Origin: a virus | Strand: one strand, 5' to 3' | Length of the DNA stretch: 43,287 nt | Virus record (IMG/VR): IMGVR_UViG_3300037070_000457 | Coordinates: 1-43,287 of that record | Part shown: positions 37,083 through 43,287 of the stretch, in pieces | Layout: each line of letters begins with the position of its first letter | How positions within the stretch are numbered: the stretch's first letter is position 1 | The notes under the pieces: generated by a model | Database searches by the model: none | The model's input: only the letters and a program-made list of their open reading frames with translations | Told to the model about the DNA's origin: nothing | Translations under genes and position numbers: made by a program

Positions 37083-38554
37083 CAGGCGACCTTCACGGCT
37101 GCGACCCAGCTGTTGGCCTTGAGGATGCAGGCAGCTGACGCCTCGGCGACAGACTGGCTGTAGCGGATCTTGAAGTCACCCGCCGTGGTGATCCTGAGGT
37201 AGCCAGTGATCCTGACCGTGACCTTGTTGGAGGTGCCCTGGGTGGCGGCGGGGCAGGTCGAGCCGATCGTGACGGGGCGCATGATCGAGGGCCCGATGCG
37301 GTCCGTGCCCGTGTCGCCTGGGTCGATGCCGTGGACGGTGCCGTCGAACGAGGCCCCCGTGGGGCCCGTGAACCCGACGACCACGTCGCCAGTGGCGCCG
37401 TTCGGCCCCGTGAAGTACAGTTCCGCCTCCAGCTTGTACTCGCCCACGTCCAGCGAGGAGATGGTCAGCCCATCCCGCAGCACGGCGGTGGTGCTGCCCG
37501 CGTCGTCGTTCTCCAGGGCCACGAACTCGTTGATCCAGGCGGGGTTCAGGACCGTGAAGTTGCCGCTGTGGTCGACCAGCGTCAGCTTGTCGCCGACGTC
37601 GGTGTACAGCCACACGGTGCCGACGGGCGGGTACTCGCCCTCGGCGGGCGGGTTCGCAGCCAGGGTGATCGGGATCATCCCATCGGCGTCCCTGTAGATC
37701 AGGCGGTTGCCTGGGGCGGGCATCCCGTGCTGCTGGGTGGAGTCCTTGTGGACGTCGACGTTGATGTCGAGCGCATACAGCCCGTTGGCGACCTCGACGA
37801 CCCAGTCGTCCAGCTGCATCGTGGTGCCAGCCCAGTCGATGGCGGGGCCCACCCATGTGGCGCTCAGCCCGAAGGTCTGGCCGTCGATGTTCGTGACCTC
37901 GGGGATCGTGATCGCCCGTGCGTCGTGCTCCGTGCCCGACGTCGCCGCCTTGTGGGCGGTGAACGTCGAGGTGGCCAGTTCAGCACCCGTCAGGGCGTCC
38001 ACCTTCGTCTTGTGGGCGGCGGTGAACGCCTTGTTGGTGGTGCCGTCCGTGATGCTGTCGGCAGACTGGGTGCCCGTGTGGGTGGCCCTGTCGCGCAGCT
38101 GGGCGTTCGTGGCGTTCGCCGTGGCGCTCGCCTCGATCCCGTTCAGCTTGCTGAGTAGTGTCGACGTGAAGTACTTCTGGGTGGCCGTCTCGGCGACGTT
38201 GGCGAAGGTCAGCGCAGCGACCGCGGTGCTGATCTGCGCGGCGGTCGCCGCATCAGCCAGTGCCTTGGTGTAGTAGCGGGCGTCGCCACGCGCCTGGTTG
38301 TAGTACTGGGTGTGGTCGTCGGAGTCGGTGACGTGCTCCAGGTCGCGGTGGTCCAGCGTCCCGATGCCAGCTTCACCGCCCAGGTTGCCGTCCTTGAACT
38401 CCTCGACGACCTCGAAGACGTCCAGCCAACCCCAGCCCAGGTCCAGGTACTCCCTGATGGCGTTGACGGTGTCGCTGTCGTTGGGGTCAAATAGGTCGAA
38501 TTGGAGCGCGTCGATGACCTGCTCGTACTCATAGCCACTCGGTCCTACGGCCAC
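37082..38554 (-). CDS. Tail fibre protein
   Basis: A 490-residue protein. GTG at 38554 is preferred over TTG at 38578 because GGGAG lies 6 bases upstream and it avoids overlap with the portal. An N-terminal attachment part (YEYEQVIDALQFDLFDPNDS), an Ala/Thr-rich fibre shaft (AATAAQISTAVAALTFANVA), and a beta-rich C-terminal domain (SLDVGEYKLEAELYFTGPNG, TVRITGYLRITTAGDFKIRY). It probably works with the adjacent hydrolase spike. ATGA-type junction with the next gene. Confidence 0.75.
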   Translation of the reverse strand: MAVGPSGYEYEQVIDALQFDLFDPNDSDTVNAIREYLDLGWGWLDVFEVVEEFKDGNLGGEAGIGTLDHRDLEHVTDSDDHTQYYNQARGDARYYTKALADAATAAQISTAVAALTFANVAETATQKYFTSTLLSKLNGIEASATANATNAQLRDRATHTGTQSADSITDGTTNKAFTAAHKTKVDALTGAELATSTFTAHKAATSGTEHDARAITIPEVTNIDGQTFGLSATWVGPAIDWAGTTMQLDDWVVEVANGLYALDINVDVHKDSTQQHGMPAPGNRLIYRDADGMIPITLAANPPAEGEYPPVGTVWLYTDVGDKLTLVDHSGNFTVLNPAWINEFVALENDDAGSTTAVLRDGLTISSLDVGEYKLEAELYFTGPNGATGDVVVGFTGPTGASFDGTVHGIDPGDTGTDRIGPSIMRPVTIGSTCPAATQGTSNKVTVRITGYLRITTAGDFKIRYSQSVAEASAACILKANSWVAAVKVA

Positions 38555-38555
38555 A

Positions 38556-40457
38556 CTAGACTCCCAGATCCAGGCCAACCTGGCCCATCAGCTGCGCCAG
38601 TAGCGCAGGGTCGAGCCCCTGGAGTTCAGGGGGCAGGTCAGCGCCAGACGGCGCGGGTGGAACGGCCCCCCCAGGGGGCGCGGCCATGGGGTCACCAGGC
38701 GGCGCCGCTCCTGGGGGCGGTCCGATCGGTTCGCCAGTCGCGGGGTCAACCGCGCCAGGCGGAGGGGGTGCCATCAGGAACTCGTCGGGGTTCTTGACCC
38801 CGTTGGCCGTCAGGATGAAGCGGATCATCGCCCCAGGATCCACGACGGTCCCGACGAACGGCCCCAGGGCGTTCATCAGGTTCATGGCCTGGTTCTGACG
38901 GAACTGCTCGTTCTTGGGCATCGTGCTGCCCGCTTCGACCTCGTAGTCCGCCTCGAAGTCCAGCGTCTCCTGGTCGTACGGGACCCACAGGGTGGCCCCC
39001 GCACGGCCCGCGACGTGAGCCACGGCCTCGCCCGTCATGTACTGGCGGGCCAGGCAGTGCAGGTTCCCGCCGATGCGGGCGATGAAGTCCTCGATCGTGG
39101 CCAGCTTGTCCTGGGAGCGGGCGTTGACCGCGTCCTGGATCATGCTGGCTTCCGTGGCGGTGCGGCGGATCTCGCCGCCCTGGCCACCACGCTGGTAGTC
39201 GGATGTCGCCGTGACCATGTCCACGTTCTGGATGATCTCGCCCGAGTAGTTGAACAACTCGGGGGGCGGTGCGTTACTGGGTGCTGGCGCAGCCACCTCG
39301 GCGACACCCCACTGCCCATCGAGGACGGGCACCCACTCTTCCTCGCGGGATTCCAGTGCAGCGCGGCCAGCCTGGCCGAGCGCGGACTCCCTGTAGAAGA
39401 CCTTGCGGGCGAACTGGCGCCGCGTCTTCATCAGCTGGGTACGGGTGGCGTTCAGTTCCCGCTGGAGCGGCTCGATCGCCTCCAGGTCCCCCATCGGGTA
39501 GAATTGGTCAGGAACGTCATAGTTCCGCAGCATCTCGAAGGGGTGGCCGAACTTGTACGGCATCTTCTTGGGCTTGATCAGGAACAGGTCGCTGTGGTCC
39601 CCGAAGACGCACATCGTGCCCTTCTTCAGATCATAGAACTCCCAGATCGTGACTCGCATCACGTCGTCGTTGTTCTTGGCCCGCTTCTGGTCATCGACCC
39701 ACTTGGAGTTGATGCTGAGGTGCCCCTTCAGGGCCTTGCGGGCGCCTGCGTCCCATAGCTCGTTGGCCTTGGCCTCTTCGATGGGCATGACGATCTTCTG
39801 GCAGATCCAGCCCATGTTGCGGTCCGTCGTCGACTCGGGGTCCACGAAGATGTCGTTGAATGACACGCGCTCAGCGAACGGGCGATCCTCGTCGATCACC
39901 ATCTTGGTGGTCGGCAGGTTCGCCCAGATCTCCTCGTCCGAGGGCAGGTGCTGGGCCATCTCGGGGTCCGCCTGGGCGGCACCCTCCATCTCCTCGACGG
40001 CGGCAGCGAACTCCTCCTCCATCTCCTCGTCCGTGAGGTCCTCGGGCTTCTCCTTGAAGCGGTAGCCCGTCTTCACCCAGCCGTGACCCACCATCAGGTA
40101 GTCATCCACCGCGAGACGGATCTCGGGGCGGATCCCGTACTCCTTGTTCTTGAACCAGTAGTCCATGACCGCCTCGGAGACAACGGCGTTGTCGTCCTTC
40201 TCGGCGTCACGGGCCGTGACGGTGATCTTGGGGTGGTTGACGGCGATCGACGGGGCGATCACGTTGACGGTGGCGAACGAGATGTTCACAGCCACCTGGT
40301 CGTCCTTGGACAGACTCTCGAAGTGCTTGCCGCGGTACATCTCGACCATGCGCTTCCACAGGGCGTCGAAGCCCTCCTGCTCGCGCCACTTGCGGCTGAT
40401 GTCGATCCGCAGCTGGTACCGATTCAGCTGGTCCTTGAGGCTCAGTTTCTTCGCCAC
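38556..40457 (-). CDS. Portal protein
   Basis: A 633-residue podophage portal. Typical features are VEMYRGKHFESLSKDDQVAV near the N-terminus, PKITVTARDAEKDD, then RLAVDDYLMVGHGWVKTGYR, and a helical crown (REWNA-type segment LQRELNATRTQLMKTRRQFA). It forms the dodecameric channel for DNA entry and exit and contacts terminase. The C-terminal ~80 residues are Pro/Gly-rich. GTG start at 40457. It lies two genes after the large terminase. Confidence 0.85.
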   Translation of the reverse strand: MAKKLSLKDQLNRYQLRIDISRKWREQEGFDALWKRMVEMYRGKHFESLSKDDQVAVNISFATVNVIAPSIAVNHPKITVTARDAEKDDNAVVSEAVMDYWFKNKEYGIRPEIRLAVDDYLMVGHGWVKTGYRFKEKPEDLTDEEMEEEFAAAVEEMEGAAQADPEMAQHLPSDEEIWANLPTTKMVIDEDRPFAERVSFNDIFVDPESTTDRNMGWICQKIVMPIEEAKANELWDAGARKALKGHLSINSKWVDDQKRAKNNDDVMRVTIWEFYDLKKGTMCVFGDHSDLFLIKPKKMPYKFGHPFEMLRNYDVPDQFYPMGDLEAIEPLQRELNATRTQLMKTRRQFARKVFYRESALGQAGRAALESREEEWVPVLDGQWGVAEVAAPAPSNAPPPELFNYSGEIIQNVDMVTATSDYQRGGQGGEIRRTATEASMIQDAVNARSQDKLATIEDFIARIGGNLHCLARQYMTGEAVAHVAGRAGATLWVPYDQETLDFEADYEVEAGSTMPKNEQFRQNQAMNLMNALGPFVGTVVDPGAMIRFILTANGVKNPDEFLMAPPPPGAVDPATGEPIGPPPGAAPPGDPMAAPPGGAVPPAPSGADLPPELQGLDPALLAQLMGQVGLDLGV

Positions 40458-40460
40458 GCG

Positions 40461-40682
40461 TTAGACCTTCACTGGGCCGTAGTAGTTGGACTGATGGTAC
40501 GGCTCGGGCTCGATGCCCCGAGCCCGCGCCTGGGCAACGCCCTGATCGCGTAGCTCCCGACCCGTGGGGCCGTGGAAGGTTTCCTTGCCGTACGTGAACT
40601 GCAGGGGCACGCCACTGGTGCGCCAGTAGGCGCACTTGCAGCCAAAGCAGTCGTCGGGGCCGAGATCGCAGTGGGTGTCCAT
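40461..40682 (-). CDS. Small Cys-motif protein between terminase and portal
   Basis: A 73-residue protein. THCDLGPDDCFGCKCAY is a compact four-Cys cluster like those of HNH-adjacent or zinc-finger proteins, but no HNH motif follows. The start is at ATG 40682; a GTG at 40685 is also possible. Start and flanks sit in the 9-bp hairpin CCATCACCA-GAC-TGGTGATGG (40679-40699). Function unknown. Confidence 0.65.
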   Translation of the reverse strand: MDTHCDLGPDDCFGCKCAYWRTSGVPLQFTYGKETFHGPTGRELRDQGVAQARARGIEPEPYHQSNYYGPVKV

Positions 40683-40699
40683 CACCAGACTGGTGATGG
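40679..40699. promoter_or_regulatory. 9-bp hairpin over the start of the 40682 gene
   Basis: CCATCACCA, loop GAC, TGGTGATGG. On the minus strand the ATG lies in one arm of the stem, so translation would require melting or coupling. Confidence 0.4.
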
Positions 40700-40706
40700 C
40701 GTCCCC

Positions 40707-42314
40707 CTAGGTGCGAGGGCGGACGTTGTGGGTCCCGATCGGGGTCCCCACCGCGGGCTTCGGCATGACCTGCTCCAGGGCCCACGCGAACGTCCCCTCA
40801 AGAGCTTCTTGGGCCTGGGGCTGATCGGGGTCGTACGCGTGCGGTACCATAGCCCACGCAATCGCCAGACTCATCACCCTGTCGTCGTGGGGCGACCCCG
40901 CCGTCTTACCATCTGGTAGACGGACGTACCGCACCAACTCCTGGAGGGTGCCCTTGTCGTAGATCGTCAGGGAGCCATCTCGCATGGCTCCGCCTAGCTC
41001 GTCGATTATGCGCGGCTTCGTGACATGAGACGTGTAGAAACCCAGTTCCTGAGTGGACTTCTCGATGCGGTTAGTCTGGAGGGTCCGTTGGAAGATGCGT
41101 GGGTAGCTAGCGCGCTGAAGGGCTTTGATGGTGGTGAGCCCGTGGTTGTTGACCTCCACACCTGCCAGTGCAAGGTTGTAGTAGCCTGCAAGGCGGGCAA
41201 CTTCCAGACCATACAGGTCAGGGTCAATGCTACCGTGCCAAACCGCCACGACGACACCAGTGTCCACCCGAATGACGTGCGCCGCAGAGAAGTCGCCGTG
41301 TTCGAGCCCCATTGCCACGTCCGCGCCCAAGACGTACGAGCGGTACGGCTGGGGCCACTCATAGATGTTGAGCGGGGACGTCGAGTCTTGGATTGGGGTG
41401 ACTCCGCGCCAACCATCGGGATTGGCGGCTTCCAAGCGGATCTTCTTGGGGGCACTGGGGATATACCCACGGATCACATCCACATTGAAGACGGGGTTAC
41501 CTGACTTGATGAACGCCTCTTCGGGCGTTGCTGGGAACTCCTGGTGCAGCTGCCAATCCTGGAAATCCAGCTTCTGGCGCTCATACCATTCTTCGTCGCG
41601 GTCGGGCACAGCCCACCATGGAAAGAAGATGGGGACGAACTCAGACGCCTCAGCCACATAGGCGCGTTCCCACATGTCGAAGAACATGTTGCCCATGCCA
41701 TTGGCCGTAGACAAGATGATCACGCGGCCACCGATGTCGAACGTCGGCTTCACGGCAGCCCACGCATCCTCGGGGTCGGGCATGAACGCGAACTCGTCCA
41801 TGGTCATCAGCGTCACCGTGCGCGACCTAGCGGGGTTGTTCGCCGAGGGGTGGCTTTCGATGTAGGACCCGTTGTCGAACGTGATCCGCTGGACGTTGCG
41901 GTCGGTACGTTTGGCCAACCGCTCAGTGAGTTTGGGGTCCATCTGATCGTAGGCGAACGACGCCATCCGCAACGCGGCCTCGGCGTCGTCCTGCTTGCGG
42001 CTCAGGTTGATCGCACTGTGGTCGCGCACCGTCAGTGCGCGCCACAGCATGAACGCCATCGTCAGCGTCGTGAACCCGATCTGGCGTGCCTTGAGGATGA
42101 GGACCCTGTCGTCCGAGATGTAGTGCCGCGCCGTCTCCAGCTGGGCTTCCCGAAGAACCAGTTTGCGCCGCCCCTTGGGGTGGGCGATCCAGACTTCGTT
42201 CTCGCAGAACGACTGGAACGCGGCCAGCTGAGCATCGACATCCTCTTCGGCTACGCCTCGGCGGTACTTGCGGATCTTGCGCTCGTAGACGATGTCATCG
42301 AACGACAAGCTCAC
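40707..42314 (-). CDS. Terminase large subunit
   Basis: A 535-residue packaging motor. ATPase motifs: LILKARQIGFTT (Walker A-like, 73-83), VTLMTMDEFAF (Walker B, Asp173 and Glu174) and RVIILSTANG (motif III). Nuclease domain: YVLGADVAMG (Asp332), GVEVNNHG (Glu387) and PHDDRVMSLAIAW. It cuts and packages concatemeric DNA into the head through the portal. GTG start in the stop of the small subunit (GTGA). Confidence 0.9.
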   Translation of the reverse strand: MSLSFDDIVYERKIRKYRRGVAEEDVDAQLAAFQSFCENEVWIAHPKGRRKLVLREAQLETARHYISDDRVLILKARQIGFTTLTMAFMLWRALTVRDHSAINLSRKQDDAEAALRMASFAYDQMDPKLTERLAKRTDRNVQRITFDNGSYIESHPSANNPARSRTVTLMTMDEFAFMPDPEDAWAAVKPTFDIGGRVIILSTANGMGNMFFDMWERAYVAEASEFVPIFFPWWAVPDRDEEWYERQKLDFQDWQLHQEFPATPEEAFIKSGNPVFNVDVIRGYIPSAPKKIRLEAANPDGWRGVTPIQDSTSPLNIYEWPQPYRSYVLGADVAMGLEHGDFSAAHVIRVDTGVVVAVWHGSIDPDLYGLEVARLAGYYNLALAGVEVNNHGLTTIKALQRASYPRIFQRTLQTNRIEKSTQELGFYTSHVTKPRIIDELGGAMRDGSLTIYDKGTLQELVRYVRLPDGKTAGSPHDDRVMSLAIAWAMVPHAYDPDQPQAQEALEGTFAWALEQVMPKPAVGTPIGTHNVRPRT

Positions 42315-42766
42315 AGGTCACCAGCGTTCACGCGTCGCTCGATCTCCGATTCTAGTGCCCGCTGGTACTCCGCCTCCAGCTGCTCGTCCGTCAACTCGGC
42401 CGCGGTCGTCGTAGTGACGACCTCGACCGTCGGACGCCAGCGGTCCACGAACTGCATGTACAGCTGAGCGGCCTTCGTGTCAGGGCGTGTCGCCGTAGCG
42501 GCACGGTGCATCGCATCCAGCACCTCCTGGATGCGAGCGGGGTTCACGTTCAACTCGCCCAGGCGCTTGTCCCAGGCCTCGCGGAACTTGAGGTCACCCT
42601 TCCACTTGGACAACGTCTTGGGGGCCACGTTGTGGGCAGCGGCGTACTCGGCCTGGTTGGCCCACTCGGTCATCCGAGGGTCCACCAGCCACTCGATGAA
42701 CTCCAGCTGGTCGGGGCTCAGGATGCCATCGCCCCTCTGTCGTCGAGGCTTGATCGGTTCACTCAT
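42311..42766 (-). CDS. Terminase small subunit
   Basis: A 151-residue protein. The N-terminal helix-turn-helix (LSPDQLEFIEWLVDPRM, NQAEYAAAHNVAPKTLSKWK) should bind the packaging site; the C-terminal part is helical and oligomeric (LTDEQLEAEYQRALESEIER). It starts the late block. Order and size match small terminases. ATG at 42766, preceded by 521 bases of non-coding DNA. Confidence 0.85.
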   Translation of the reverse strand: MSEPIKPRRQRGDGILSPDQLEFIEWLVDPRMTEWANQAEYAAAHNVAPKTLSKWKGDLKFREAWDKRLGELNVNPARIQEVLDAMHRAATATRPDTKAAQLYMQFVDRWRPTVEVVTTTTAAELTDEQLEAEYQRALESEIERRVNAGDL

Positions 42767-42800
42767 CGTGCCACACGGTGCGGACTGTCCCTCGCGCGCG

Positions 42801-42868
42801 TACTGTTACTAGTACAGTAGGGGGAACCCCACCCTAGGTGGGGTGACCCCCACAGGTACAGGTACAGT
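42801..42868. repeat. Dyad, hairpin and GTACAG repeats before the late block
   Basis: TACTGT (42801-42806) and ACAGTA (42814-42819) form a dyad with ACTAGT between; ACCCCACC-CTA-GGTGGGGT is an 8-bp hairpin at 42826-42844; GTACAG recurs in 42813-42817 and twice in 42856-42867. These sit in the late leader, downstream of the predicted -10, and look like regulator or terminase sites. Confidence 0.5.
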
Positions 42869-42947
42869 TTCCACGACGACAGCCCGAGGCCGACAGGCCG
42901 AGGGCCTCTTGTACCGTGCTTTCCTCGCGTAAACACCCCGCAGAACC

Positions 42948-42976
42948 GTATTATTCCCCGTTTCGGCAGATGTCAC
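42948..42976 (-). promoter_or_regulatory. Predicted late promoter (minus strand)
   Basis: On the minus strand GTGACA (42976-42971), 17 bases, TAATAC (42953-42948), a good sigma-70 match. The transcript would begin near 42941 and run left through the terminase genes, with a leader of about 175 bases that carries the dyad and hairpins. It is the only good leftward promoter seen in the end region. Confidence 0.65.
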
Positions 42977-43287
42977 CGAGAAAACACGGTTCCGCCGTCG
43001 ATTGGGACGGATTCCGCGCGCCAGAGCGGGATACGGACCGTAGTTGGGGCCCCACATGCAGTGACCAGGGGTTTCGAGGACCCTCATAGTTGCACATGGA
43101 CCAAGTACCTAGCGCATACGCACGCCACCCACCCCCCCCATGGTACCCCCCCCTCCCCCCCCACCACGCGCGCGACTCAATCTACCGCGCACACGCGCGA
43201 CTTTGATGAGACGCGCAGTAGTAGATCACCCACCACGAGGGGCATCAGCTTGACATAACCCTGGTGTTACCACGAGTAACCCCCCCA

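Larger units (their letters stand above)
42767..43287. other. Right-end non-coding region
   Basis: 521 bases with no convincing gene. It contains the late-block promoter (42948-42976), a repeat and hairpin cluster (42801-42868), CGCGCGACT repeats near 43171-43203, C-tracts around 43131-43160, TTGACA at 43250 and the small hairpin GTTAC-CACGA-GTAAC at 43266-43280. The C-tracts and repeats may belong to the packaging end. A 92-residue minus-strand frame (42809-43087) overlies the promoter and is rejected. Confidence 0.6.

Noticed and set aside
35568-37163. 531-residue plus-strand frame
   Set aside because: It is antisense to the tailspike gene that has clear catalytic motifs.
42809-43087. A 92-residue minus-strand open frame at the right end
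   Set aside because: It covers the best late promoter and repeat region, has no ribosome site and no neighbour overlap, and its composition is unlike the other late genes.
1-43287. tRNA genes, integrase, repressor, RNA polymerase and DNA polymerase
   Set aside because: I looked for them by motif and found none; a computational search could still reveal divergent ones.

Overview
The window looks like a complete or nearly complete genome of a lytic, podovirus-type double-stranded DNA phage of a high-GC Gram-positive (actinobacterial) host. The sequence is GC-rich with GC-biased third codon positions, GTG starts are common, and stop and start codons overlap (ATGA, GTGA, TGATG) through long runs of genes. 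There is a T7/P22-like head and tail-nozzle set with no tape measure and no sheath or tail-tube genes. The actinobacterial assignment is an inference from composition, gene families (gp88-like protein, small two-helix holin-like protein, DUF6197-like and DUF5664-like proteins) and an LAATG sorting-signal-like peptide. I see no integrase, excisionase or repressor.

Layout. Bases 92-17175 carry 42 plus-strand genes, mostly small and of unknown function. Recognisable members are a gp88-like protein, a SprT-like metalloprotease, a Cas4/RecB-like Fe-S nuclease, a RecA/DnaB-like helicase, an archaeo-eukaryotic-type primase, a RusA-type resolvase, a second PD-(D/E)XK-like nuclease, a sigma-region-4-like protein and a dATP/dGTP diphosphohydrolase-domain protein. 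No DNA polymerase is visible, so the phage probably supplies helicase and primase and borrows the host replicase. Bases 17172-42766 form one minus-strand block of 29 genes. In transcription order these are small and large terminase, a small Cys-motif protein, portal, tail fibre, glycoside-hydrolase tailspike, a small zinc-ribbon protein, scaffold, major capsid, connector and nozzle proteins, tail fibres, internal virion proteins including two peptidoglycan hydrolases and an 1876-residue protein, and then a lysis cassette with an amidase and several small membrane proteins. The two blocks converge with overlapping stop codons at 17172-17175. The right-hand 521 bases (42767-43287) have no convincing gene and hold a predicted late promoter, repeats and C-tracts.

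The most unusual signals are at nucleic-acid level in the plus-strand arm. The first ~3.1 kb is packed with perfect short hairpins, including six copies of the GCGAAGC mini-hairpin core in about 340 bases. Plus-strand transcription units are separated by a recurring boundary cassette: a stem-loop, then TTGACA, then a 56-68 base leader whose Shine-Dalgarno is often placed in a small hairpin. In several copies TTGACA lies 7 rather than 17 bases from a TAnnnT box, which is one helical turn short. A 60-residue protein with an LAATG-helix-basic tail and no signal peptide (13898-14080) is the most intriguing single gene.

How the genes work together (inference): early plus-strand units take over the cell and replicate and process DNA. 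The sigma-like protein or other regulators may then help activate the leftward late block, which builds the head, packages DNA, makes a short tail with enzymatic fibres, and finally lyses the host.
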